Origin: Sunxiuqinia sp963974515
Lineage (GTDB): Bacteria > Bacteroidota > Bacteroidia > Bacteroidales > Prolixibacteraceae
Direction of reading: 5' to 3'
DNA length: 64,000 bases
Assembly (NCBI RefSeq): GCF_963974515.1
Contig: NZ_CAXBDD010000004.1
Coordinates: forward strand, 1 to 64,000
The position numbers and the translations under genes are program-made. The notes beneath the pieces are model-generated. The model saw only the letters and a list, made by a program, of their open reading frames with translations. It did no database searches and was not told the DNA's origin. This document shows positions 32,076 through 40,286 of the stretch, piece after piece (within the stretch, counting starts at the first letter, position 1; every line of letters starts with the position of its first letter).

Positions 32076-33572
32076 ATGGCCAAGTACTCAAACGAAGTTT
32101 CCAGAACCTTTAGTGAATATCTGCTGATTCCCGGACTAACCGATAAAACATGCCTGCCCGAAAACGTCTCATTAAAAGCGCCTTTGGTAAGTTTCAAAAA
32201 AGGTGAAAAACCAAGCATGGAGCTGAATGTTCCCTTTGTTTCGGCCATCATGCAATCTGTGTCCGACGACAATATGGCCATTGCCTTGGCGCGCAACGGC
32301 GGGCTTTCCTTTATTTTTGGTTCGCAACCCATCGACACACAAGCCGAAATGGTGCGCAAAGTGAAAAAATTTAAGGCCGGATTCGTTGTCAGCGATTCGA
32401 ACCTGACCCCGAAACATACGCTGGCTGATGTGATTAAACTGATCGAAGAAACAGGCCACTCCACTTTGGGAATTACGGAAGACGGCTCGCCCAACGGCAA
32501 ATTGCTGGGCATTGTCACCGGACGCGACTTCAGAACGACACGCGATCCGCTGGATAAAAAGGTAAACGATTTTATGACTCCCTTCGACAAGTTGATTACA
32601 GGCCAGCTTGGGATGACATTGAACGAAGCCAACGATGTGATTTGGGACCATAAACTGAACAGCCTGCCAATTATTGATCAGAATCAAAACCTGCAATATT
32701 TTGTCTTTCGGAAGGACTACGAAAGCCACAAAGAATACCCGAACGAACTATCAGATACGAACAAGAAACTGATGGTTGGGGCCGGAATCAACAGCCGCGA
32801 CTACAAAGAACGTGTCCCCGCCCTGGTGGCGGCAGGAGCCGATCTGCTTTGCGTAGACTCATCTGACGGCTTTTCGGCCTGGCAACGGGAAACCATTGAA
32901 TACGTCAAAAAAGAATACCAGGGTGAAATAAAAATTGGTGCTGGAAACGTGGTTGACAAAGATGGATTTTTATACCTGGCCGAAGCAGGGGCCGATTTTA
33001 TTAAAGTGGGAATTGGCGGCGGATCGATTTGCATAACCCGCGAACAAAAAGGTATTGGCCGCGGACAGGCAACCTCCATTATTGAAGTGGCCCAAGCCCG
33101 CGACGAATACTTTGAAAAAACAGGAACTTACATCCCCATCTGCTCCGATGGTGGCATTGTGCAGGACTACCACATGGTGCTGGCGCTGGCCATGGGAGCC
33201 GACTTTTTGATGATGGGCCGCTACTTTGCCCGCTTTGACGAAAGTCCGACCCGTAAATTGATGGTCAACAACCGCTATGTGAAAGAGTACTGGGGAGAAG
33301 GATCGAACCGGGCACGCAATTGGCAACGTTACGACATGGGCGGAAGCTCCGGCCTTAAATTCGAAGAAGGCGTAGATAGCTACGTTCCCTACGCCGGAAA
33401 GCTGAAAGACAACCTCGACATTACTCTGGGAAAAATGAAATCAACCATGTGCAGCTGTGGTGCTATTTCCATTCAGCAACTAAAAGACGAAGCCAAAATC
33501 ACGCTGGTGTCAGCAACCAGCATTGTCGAAGGCGGTGCACACGACGTGATTCTGAAAGATGCCAACATGTAA
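32076..33572 (+). CDS. guaB: IMP dehydrogenase of the Tritrichomonas-like type
   Basis: 498 residues: TIM barrel interrupted by two CBS domains (about 105-220). The catalytic cysteine is Cys319 in GIGGGSICITREQKGIGRGQ, and the flap carries Arg418-Tyr419 in RNWQRYD. These match the residue numbers known for the parasite Tritrichomonas foetus enzyme, and the neighbouring sequence (YWGEGSNRARNWQRYDMGG, VDSYVPYAGKLKDN) is very close to it as I recall. The enzyme oxidises IMP to XMP in GTP synthesis. It is a single gene with own promoter and terminator. Confidence 0.94.
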   Translation: MAKYSNEVSRTFSEYLLIPGLTDKTCLPENVSLKAPLVSFKKGEKPSMELNVPFVSAIMQSVSDDNMAIALARNGGLSFIFGSQPIDTQAEMVRKVKKFKAGFVVSDSNLTPKHTLADVIKLIEETGHSTLGITEDGSPNGKLLGIVTGRDFRTTRDPLDKKVNDFMTPFDKLITGQLGMTLNEANDVIWDHKLNSLPIIDQNQNLQYFVFRKDYESHKEYPNELSDTNKKLMVGAGINSRDYKERVPALVAAGADLLCVDSSDGFSAWQRETIEYVKKEYQGEIKIGAGNVVDKDGFLYLAEAGADFIKVGIGGGSICITREQKGIGRGQATSIIEVAQARDEYFEKTGTYIPICSDGGIVQDYHMVLALAMGADFLMMGRYFARFDESPTRKLMVNNRYVKEYWGEGSNRARNWQRYDMGGSSGLKFEEGVDSYVPYAGKLKDNLDITLGKMKSTMCSCGAISIQQLKDEAKITLVSATSIVEGGAHDVILKDANM

Positions 33573-33593
33573 GCATAACCTATACAAGCTACA

Positions 33594-33629
33594 AAATCCC
33601 GGGCCACCACAATCGTCCGGGATTTTTTT
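33594..33629 (+). terminator. terminator after guaB
   Basis: AAATCCCGG pairs with CCGGGATTT across a 14-base loop, followed by T residues. Confidence 0.85.
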
Positions 33630-33718
33630 GTCTTAAACTGACTTGATAAAGCGTGAACAATAAGAGGGTCAATCCGTTGAAAGTTTAGCTAAATTTAGAC
33701 TATTTGACTGCTGCAACT

Positions 33719-35260
33719 ATGACTAAACCAGAATCTAACCCAACCGTCAAATTCAAAATTATTTTTGCCGGCCTGATCATTTTCTTTGGAATCCTTTTTT
33801 TTATCGATCTGAAACCTGGCTCGCCGGAAGTAACCTACACCGCGGCCATTGCGGTGCTTATTGCCTTGTGGTGGGTCACCGAGGCATTGCCCATTGGCGT
33901 GACCTCCCTCCTCCCCATCTTGCTTTTTCCGGCATTGGGCGTATTGGACGGGAAAACCATTTCCAACTCGTACATCAATTACATCATCTTCCTGTATATT
34001 GGTGGGTTCATCATGGCCCTGGCACTCGAGAAATGGAATCTGCACAAGCGCATTGCCCTAAAAATCCTGTCCCTCACAGGAAGCAAGCCTATCATGATTT
34101 TGTTTGGTTTTATGTTTGCAGCCGCCTTTTTATCCATGTGGATGTCGAATACGGCCACCGCCATGATGATGCTTCCAATTGCTTTTTCTGTAATTACAGC
34201 CTTGACTGAGGTGGTCGGCGAAGAGCACATCCATCGATATCGCACCGGCTTGTTGCTCAGCATTGCTTATGCCTGTTCAATCGGTGGAATCAGCACCTTG
34301 GTGGGCACGCCACCTAACCTGTCGTTTGTCCGGATCTTTGAGATTATCTTTCCAGCAGGACCCGAAATATCCTTTGGACAATGGGCCCTTTTTGCCTTGC
34401 CGCTTACTATTGCCATGTTTGTAATTACCTTGCTATTCCTGTATTTCCGGTACAAACCCAGTCCGGAAATGTCAAACCTGAAGAAGAACTTCTTCATAAA
34501 AAGATACGAGGAACTGGGGCCGGTTTCCACCAACGAAAAACGCGTGCTGGCTTTATTTTGCCTGCTTATTTTTCTTTGGTTTTTCAGAAAAGAAATTGAA
34601 TTGGGGAGTTTATCAATTCCCGGGTGGAGTGCCATTTTTAAGCACCCGCAATTCATTAATGATGGCACCATCGCCATTTTTGTCGCGGTGTTGTTGTTTG
34701 TTATTCCCTCAAAACAAAAAAATGAAGGGCTGGTTACCTGGGAAATCACGAAAAAAATTCCCTGGAACATTGTTTTTCTTTTTGGAGGGGGCTTTGCGCT
34801 GGCCAACGGCTTTATCGAATCAGGCCTGTCGGCCTACATTGGCAACCAACTAGCCGAAGCAAAATCCCTGTCGAACCTTGGGTTGATCGGAGTCGTCACC
34901 GCAATGATGAGCGGGCTGACGGAGTTCACGTCCAATACAGCAACAACCGAAATGATGCTGCCGATTATTTCGGGTTTGGCCACGGAAATCCAGGTCAACC
35001 CCCTGCTATTGATGATTCCGGTTACCCTGGCAGCCTCCATGGCTTTTATGTTTCCGGTGGCAACTCCCCCAAATGCCATTATTTTCAGCACAGGCAAACT
35101 ATCGATGATGGAAATGATGAAGGCAGGTTTCGTCCTGAACCTGATTGCCATTGTTTTAATTACCTTGCTGACCTTGTTTTGGGGCCCTGCAGTACTCCCC
35201 ATCGACCTGACGAGTTATCCTGAATGGGCGGTTGAGGGAGCCAAAACGATGGGCCACTAA
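33719..35260 (+). CDS. SLC13/DASS-family sodium:dicarboxylate (or sulfate) symporter
   Basis: 513 residues from ATG 33719; a TTG at 33704 is less likely. About eleven membrane segments with the duplicated DASS motifs SNTATAMMMLPIAFSV (first half) and TSNTATTEMMLPIISGL (second half), and the closing MFPVATPPNAIIFSTGKL. It imports dicarboxylates such as succinate or malate, or an inorganic anion, with Na+. It is a single gene, convergent with the flavin reductase-rubredoxin gene, whose stop is only 5 bp away. Confidence 0.9.
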   Translation: MTKPESNPTVKFKIIFAGLIIFFGILFFIDLKPGSPEVTYTAAIAVLIALWWVTEALPIGVTSLLPILLFPALGVLDGKTISNSYINYIIFLYIGGFIMALALEKWNLHKRIALKILSLTGSKPIMILFGFMFAAAFLSMWMSNTATAMMMLPIAFSVITALTEVVGEEHIHRYRTGLLLSIAYACSIGGISTLVGTPPNLSFVRIFEIIFPAGPEISFGQWALFALPLTIAMFVITLLFLYFRYKPSPEMSNLKKNFFIKRYEELGPVSTNEKRVLALFCLLIFLWFFRKEIELGSLSIPGWSAIFKHPQFINDGTIAIFVAVLLFVIPSKQKNEGLVTWEITKKIPWNIVFLFGGGFALANGFIESGLSAYIGNQLAEAKSLSNLGLIGVVTAMMSGLTEFTSNTATTEMMLPIISGLATEIQVNPLLLMIPVTLAASMAFMFPVATPPNAIIFSTGKLSMMEMMKAGFVLNLIAIVLITLLTLFWGPAVLPIDLTSYPEWAVEGAKTMGH

Positions 35261-35265
35261 CAACC

Positions 35266-36006
35266 CTATACTTTCTTAAAATACTCTTTCGCCGCGTTAC
35301 AAATCGGGCATTTATAATCGTCAGGCAAATCTTCAAACGGTGTTCCCGGGGGAATTCCCATGCTTGGATCCCCCACTTCCGGATCATAGGTATAACCACA
35401 AATCAGGCAAACATGTGGCTCAGCATCCGGTTTAGCAGCTACGTCAGGCTTCTGCTCCTCTTCTTCTTTCTTCGCTTCAGCTTCTTCCTGATCTAAGGTG
35501 TCCCGTTCAATGTAAGTCGGAGAATTCTTCGGTGAAAACATTTTATACTTCTCACGATAGACCTTGTAAGTCAAGGGCTCCTCGTCCAAAACCACGTCGC
35601 TGTCCACTACTTCACCAATAATCAGCCAGTGCGATCCCACATCAACGGTTTGGGTAACCTTACAGTCCAGCCAGGCCACACATTCGTCCAATACGATGGG
35701 CATACCGGTTTTTGCCGTTTGCGTTTTCACATCCTGAAACTTATCCATGTCGGTGCCCGACATAAAACCAAAGTTGCCAATCAATTTGACATCCAGTTCC
35801 TGCTTCAAAATGGACACTGAAAAAGCGCCGGCTTCACGAATCATATCAGTTGTTTGATTGCTCTTGTGACACGAAATGGCAACCTGTTCCGGAGAGTTTG
35901 TTACCTGAAAAGCGGTATTGGCAATGTAGCCCGATTTTTTCCCATTCAACTCGGTGGCTACAAGATACATACCGTATGACATTTTATGAAAAGCTTTGTA
36001 TTTCAT
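35266..36006 (-). CDS. flavin reductase-rubredoxin fusion (HRB-like)
   Basis: 246 residues. Residues 1-160 form a flavin reductase domain (MSYGMYLVATELNGKKSGYI, NSPEQVAISCHKSN). A charged linker of Glu/Lys/Ala/Pro (about 165-195) leads to a complete rubredoxin (CLICGYTYDPEVGDPSMGIP, then YKCPICNAAK) with four iron-binding cysteines. The architecture equals the high-molecular-weight rubredoxin of Moorella, which passes electrons from NADH to the flavodiiron protein FprA for reduction of oxygen or nitric oxide. An FprA-type protein is encoded at 58702-59892. Confidence 0.92.
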   Translation of the reverse strand: MKYKAFHKMSYGMYLVATELNGKKSGYIANTAFQVTNSPEQVAISCHKSNQTTDMIREAGAFSVSILKQELDVKLIGNFGFMSGTDMDKFQDVKTQTAKTGMPIVLDECVAWLDCKVTQTVDVGSHWLIIGEVVDSDVVLDEEPLTYKVYREKYKMFSPKNSPTYIERDTLDQEEAEAKKEEEEQKPDVAAKPDAEPHVCLICGYTYDPEVGDPSMGIPPGTPFEDLPDDYKCPICNAAKEYFKKV

Positions 36007-36334
36007 TCCTCTGTAATTTTAATCAAATATTCGTATTAACAATAAAAAACACACATTACTTTAACGATTGAATTCCCATTGATTTCTTTTGAGTCCCTAA
36101 ATTTGGTGATTTTTGACAGACTTTCACAAAAAATAACTCGTTAAATGAGGCAGAAAAAGCCTGGCGTCCCTGATCGGTTTTAAGTCATCCCGTTGCAATC
36201 AGTCGATAAATCAATCGAAAAAGCAGAAATCGACCCGTTTTTGAGTTTACTCATTTTTAATTCAGCCTTTTTTTCGCTTTTTTAGGAGCCTTGATTTTGA
36301 ACTCCCAAAACAGAGAAATTTAAAACGAATAATA
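36007..36334. other. divergent intergenic region
   Basis: 328 bp between the flavin reductase-rubredoxin gene and the C69 peptidase gene. It must hold both promoters, but I see no convincing -7/-33 pair, palindrome or RNA. Confidence 0.4.
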
Positions 36335-38017
36335 ATGAGAAAAAGAATAAGTGCAATTGCCTTTTTTATTTTGATTGGCTCAGTATACAGCTGGGCTTGT
36401 ACCAATTTTCTGGTCACCAAAGGTGCTTCGGTCGACGGATCAACCATGATTACTTATGCCGCCGACTCGCACAGCCTATATGGCGAGTTATACTTCCAGC
36501 CGGCTGCTGACCATCCCGAAGGAGCCACCCGCCAAATTCACGAATGGGACACCGGGAAGTTACTGGGAGTCATTCCCGAGGTGGCACACACGTACAGTGT
36601 CGTTGGAAACATGAATGAATTTCAATTGGCAATAGGTGAGACAACCTTTGGCGGACGCAAGGAGCTGGGAAGCCAATCAGGAGCTATTATGGATTATGGA
36701 AGCTTGATTTACGTCACCCTTCAACGTGCAAAAACCGCCCGGGAGGCAATCGAAGTAATGACTGACCTGGTTGAAAAACATGGCTATTACAGTTCTGGTG
36801 AGTCTTTTTCAATTGCTGATCCAAATGAAGTATGGATTTTGGAGATGATTGGCAAAGGAGAGGGAGAGAAAGGTGCTGTGTGGGTAGCTGTCCGCGTTCC
36901 TGACGGATATATCAGCGGTCATGCTAACCAAGCCAGGATTACCACTTTCCCTTTAAACGATTCGCAAAACTGCGTGTACTCAAAAGATGTCATCTCTTTT
37001 GCCCGCGAAAAAGGATGGTATGACGGCGTCAATAAAGACTTTAGCTTTTCGGATGTTTATGCACCGGTTGATTTTGGCGGCGCCCGTTTCTGCGAAGCGC
37101 GGGTTTGGGCCGGGTTTAATAAAGTAGCGGAAGGAATGGACCAATACACCAACTACGCCAAAGGTCTGGTTGAGTACGATACAACTACCAACTACGCGAC
37201 CAACCGCATGCCTCTTTGGATAAAGCCCGACAAAAAGCTATCGGTTAAAGATGTGATGGAAATGATGCGCGACCACTTTGAAGGTACGGAACTGGACATG
37301 ACCCAGGATCTTGGAGCAGGCCCACATGCTTTGCCTTACCGCTGGCGCGGGCTAACTTGGGAAGTCGATTCAGTTGAATACTGCAACGAACGCGCTATTT
37401 CAACCCAGCAAACCGGGTTTTCGTTCGTTTCCCAAAGCCGATCGTGGCTGCCCGACCCCATTGGCGGGATCCTTTGGTTTGGCGTTGATGATACTTACAG
37501 CACCTGCTACGCGCCCATGTATTGCGGCATAACCGAAATTCCCGAGTGCTTTGCCGTTGGCAATGGCGATTTGCTGAACTATTCTGAAACATCAGCTTTT
37601 TGGATCTTCAACACAGTGACCAACTTTGCCTACTTGCGCTACGATGACATGATCAAGCACATCCGCGAGCGTCAGGCTGAAATTGAAGGCAAATTTATTG
37701 CTTACACTCCAGCAATTGATCAGGCAGCCAAACTGCTCCTCGAAAAGCAAGGCCGGGCCAAAGCACGCGAGTTTCTGACTCAATACTCCATGAATGAAGC
37801 CAACAACATGACCGCAGACTGGAAGAAGCTATCACATTACCTCATTGTCAAGTACATGGATGGAAATGTAAAAAAAGAGAAAAACGGCCAGTTCTTGAGA
37901 AATGAATATGGTTTACCGGCATCTCCTGATTTCCCTGGATATCCGGAATGGTGGTACGAAGCGATTATAAAAAGCACCGGAGATCATTTCAAGGTAATTG
38001 ACGGCGCTTCACACTAA
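36335..38017 (+). CDS. C69-family dipeptidase, exported
   Basis: 560 residues. The signal peptide ends in YSWA, and the next residue is Cys22 (CTNFLVTKGASVDGSTMITY), the N-terminal nucleophile of Ntn-type C69 peptidases. Thus cleavage of the leader would expose the active residue. The following motif NMNEFQLAIGETTFGGR is typical. It probably cleaves dipeptides in the periplasm. It is a single gene divergent from the flavin reductase-rubredoxin. Confidence 0.9.
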   Translation: MRKRISAIAFFILIGSVYSWACTNFLVTKGASVDGSTMITYAADSHSLYGELYFQPAADHPEGATRQIHEWDTGKLLGVIPEVAHTYSVVGNMNEFQLAIGETTFGGRKELGSQSGAIMDYGSLIYVTLQRAKTAREAIEVMTDLVEKHGYYSSGESFSIADPNEVWILEMIGKGEGEKGAVWVAVRVPDGYISGHANQARITTFPLNDSQNCVYSKDVISFAREKGWYDGVNKDFSFSDVYAPVDFGGARFCEARVWAGFNKVAEGMDQYTNYAKGLVEYDTTTNYATNRMPLWIKPDKKLSVKDVMEMMRDHFEGTELDMTQDLGAGPHALPYRWRGLTWEVDSVEYCNERAISTQQTGFSFVSQSRSWLPDPIGGILWFGVDDTYSTCYAPMYCGITEIPECFAVGNGDLLNYSETSAFWIFNTVTNFAYLRYDDMIKHIRERQAEIEGKFIAYTPAIDQAAKLLLEKQGRAKAREFLTQYSMNEANNMTADWKKLSHYLIVKYMDGNVKKEKNGQFLRNEYGLPASPDFPGYPEWWYEAIIKSTGDHFKVIDGASH

Positions 38018-38033
38018 AAATAAAACATAAATG

Positions 38034-38064
38034 TTTTGCAGGACCGCAAATATTGCTAATTTTG
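38034..38064 (+). promoter_or_regulatory. promoter of rplS, TTTG-N18-TAATTTTG
   Basis: The best promoter in the window: TTTG (38035-38038) and TAATTTTG (38057-38064) with 18 bp between, matching the Bacteroidota primary sigma consensus. The leader to rplS is about 55 bases. Confidence 0.75.
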
Positions 38065-38124
38065 CGCCAAATTATGCAATCTCTTACACTGCAGCTGTGT
38101 AACATTGCTTTAAACTTTAGAACG

Positions 38125-38472
38125 ATGGATTTAATTAAAGTAGCCGAAAAAGCTTTTGAGGTTGAAAACAACCTACCAAAATTTAGCGCAGGTGATACCA
38201 TCACTGTACACTACAAGATTAAGGAAGGAAACAAAGAACGTATTCAGGACTTCCGCGGTGTAGTTATTCAGGTGAAAGGTGCCGGAACAAACAAGACTTT
38301 TACTGTTCGTAAAATGTCGGGAAACATTGGTGTTGAGCGTATTTTCCCAATGACTTCTCCTTTTATTGAAGGAATTGACATTAACAAGACCGGTAGTGTG
38401 CGTCGTGCACGTATTTTTTACCAGCGTCAGCGTACTGGTAAAAAAGCGAGAATCAAAGAAAAACGATTCTAA
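38125..38472 (+). CDS. rplS: 50S ribosomal protein L19
   Basis: 115 residues from ATG 38125. FSAGDTITVHYKIKEGNKER, RIQDFRGVVIQVKGAGTNKT and SVRRARIFYQRQRTGKKARI are the L19 hallmarks. It sits at the contact between the two ribosomal subunits. Here it stands alone, with its own promoter and terminator, instead of with rpsP-rimM-trmD. Confidence 0.97.
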   Translation: MDLIKVAEKAFEVENNLPKFSAGDTITVHYKIKEGNKERIQDFRGVVIQVKGAGTNKTFTVRKMSGNIGVERIFPMTSPFIEGIDINKTGSVRRARIFYQRQRTGKKARIKEKRF

Positions 38473-38490
38473 GATTAGAATTTATGATAT

Positions 38491-38521
38491 AAAAAGGCCT
38501 TCAATTGAGGGCCTTTTTTTG
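38491..38521 (+). terminator. terminator after rplS
   Basis: AAAAAGGCC pairs with GGCCTTTTT around TTCAATTGAG, with a T run. Confidence 0.85.
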
Positions 38522-38591
38522 GTTATTTCCCCAGGCTTCCGGTCAGCTCCCATTCCATACAGAGTATCCTTTTTTTCACAGAAATAATGAA

Positions 38592-38664
38592 TAAAAAAAG
38601 CCACCCGGCAAGAGGCGCGTCAAGAAAACTTTCACCATGAGAAACCTCATCTACAGGTGTGGCT
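38592..38664 (-). terminator. possible terminator of the STAS-like gene
   Basis: On the minus strand AGCCAC (38664-38659) pairs with GTGGCT (38604-38599), followed by seven T. The loop is long and contains a smaller hairpin (ATGAG/CTCAT). Confidence 0.4.
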
Positions 38665-38686
38665 ATTTAACCACGCAGCAGGCCAA

Positions 38687-39106
38687 TCATGATTGGAATG
38701 AAAGCCAGTTGAAAGCTTTTTCGCTATCCATAAAATATTGAACGTCAGACATGGGATTTTCCATAGAGAACCGGGCTGCCTCAATGGTGGCATGTACAAA
38801 AAGATTACTCGGAACAACCACGGCGATCTTTTTTACCGGCAAACCCTTTAATCGCTGAAACAGTGTATTTTCATACCAACGGATGTGCTCGCCCGAAGTA
38901 TAGTAGGTGCAAGCTGAAAGGTCAGTCAGCATGGCCGACGGTCGATGTTTTTCGACGATGCGCTCAATCTTTCTTCTCTCGTAATCGATGTCAAGCTCCA
39001 ATAAGTTACCGCAGGATTCAGAGAACCGGATAATCAATATGGAATTATCCGGATCGAAGAAAGCGTACACATTGGGGGTATTGAAATATTCTTTTTGCAC
39101 TGTCAT
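38687..39106 (-). CDS. small protein, possibly STAS/SpoIIAA-like
   Basis: 139 residues from ATG 39106. Alternating strands and helices (DNSILIIRFSESCGNLLELD, PSAMLTDLSACTYYTSGEHI, PVKKIAVVVPSNLFVHATIE) recall the STAS/SEC14-like proteins common in this phylum. No membrane part is present. It is a single gene with a possible terminator. The role is unknown. Confidence 0.65.
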   Translation of the reverse strand: MTVQKEYFNTPNVYAFFDPDNSILIIRFSESCGNLLELDIDYERRKIERIVEKHRPSAMLTDLSACTYYTSGEHIRWYENTLFQRLKGLPVKKIAVVVPSNLFVHATIEAARFSMENPMSDVQYFMDSEKAFNWLSFQS

Positions 39107-39277
39107 TTCTGTCAATTTTAAGTTTTTCCACCTCTTTACAAACAAAATTCACCCAAACATCGAGCCGCACTCAAAAACACCATAAATCACTCCACCAACC
39201 TACAAATGATGCTTTTGCTGATAAAAATCACTGCTTATCATCCGATACTCAGCTTAATTTGCATAAAACAGAAACGT

Positions 39278-40201
39278 ATGGCATTCCTCCAAAAAGAAAA
39301 ATTGTTTACCCTTCGCTGGTTCAAGGAATATAGTTTCATAACCATCGGAGCATTCATCCTGGCAGTTGGATTTGTTTTTTTCATTACCCCTCACAAAATT
39401 GTTCCCGGAGGCGTTTATGGTATTGCCATTGTTGTGCACTACATGACAGAAGGCGTGTTCTCGTTCTGGCCTGACGGAATTCCAATTGGATTGTTTGGGC
39501 TGGTGCTGAACATTCCGCTAACCATTGCTGGCATAAAAATACTGGGGCCGCGTTTCGGTGTCAAAACGGTGGTTGGCTTTGTACTTTCTTCTGTTTTCAT
39601 GGATCTGATTACTTACCTCCGAATTGATGGCAGCGCGCCTTTGGTTGAAGATGTGCTGCTTTCATGTGTTTTCGGTGGCGTGCTCATTGGTTTCGGACTC
39701 GGACTAATCTTTAAATCCCGCGCTACTTCTGGCGGTTCTGACATCATCGCCATGATCATTGCCAAATACACCGGACTACAGTTGGGCCAATTGCTTATTT
39801 ATGTTGATTCGGTGATCGTATTACTGGGACTTGCAGCTTTTGGCGAATGGCAGATTCCACTTTATTCCTGGCTGGTCATTTACATTACCGGTCGTGCTAT
39901 CGACACCACTATTGAAGGCTCAAACTACAACAAAGCGCTGCTGATAATTTCAGACAAACACGACGAAATTAAACACAAACTACTGGTTGATCTTGAACGC
40001 GGAGGCACCTATCTAAAAGGAACCGGTATGTATAGTGGCGAAGAAAAAGAAATCATCTACACCGTGGTCAGTCGCCGCGAAGTAGCCATTCTGGAACAGT
40101 ACATCGGGCAAATTGACCCCAATGCTTTTATTACGGTAATGGACACCAGCGAAATACTTGGGGAAGGGTTTCAAAACCTAAAAATGAAAATTGATTCCTG
40201 A
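39278..40201 (+). CDS. YitT-family membrane protein (DUF161/DUF2179)
   Basis: 307 residues from ATG 39278; upstream codons to 39206 are unlikely to be used. Five membrane segments (FITIGAFILAVGFVFFITPH at the first) are followed by the glycine-rich signature SRATSGGSDIIAMIIAKYTG and a C-terminal DUF2179 domain (TVVSRREVAILEQYIGQIDP). YitT proteins are conserved membrane proteins of unknown transport role. Another DUF2179 protein is encoded at 46957. Confidence 0.9.
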   Translation: MAFLQKEKLFTLRWFKEYSFITIGAFILAVGFVFFITPHKIVPGGVYGIAIVVHYMTEGVFSFWPDGIPIGLFGLVLNIPLTIAGIKILGPRFGVKTVVGFVLSSVFMDLITYLRIDGSAPLVEDVLLSCVFGGVLIGFGLGLIFKSRATSGGSDIIAMIIAKYTGLQLGQLLIYVDSVIVLLGLAAFGEWQIPLYSWLVIYITGRAIDTTIEGSNYNKALLIISDKHDEIKHKLLVDLERGGTYLKGTGMYSGEEKEIIYTVVSRREVAILEQYIGQIDPNAFITVMDTSEILGEGFQNLKMKIDS

Positions 40202-40286
40202 TTTTCATTTAGCTTTCCGATTATTCAGTAATTTAGCATTCATTTTAGTAATTTAAGAGGCCAAAAATCATTCGAATATTACTGCC

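Noticed and set aside
32054..32729. Two long minus-strand frames (192 and 185 codons) within guaB
   Set aside because: Both are antisense to conserved IMP dehydrogenase sequence and show no protein-like motifs.
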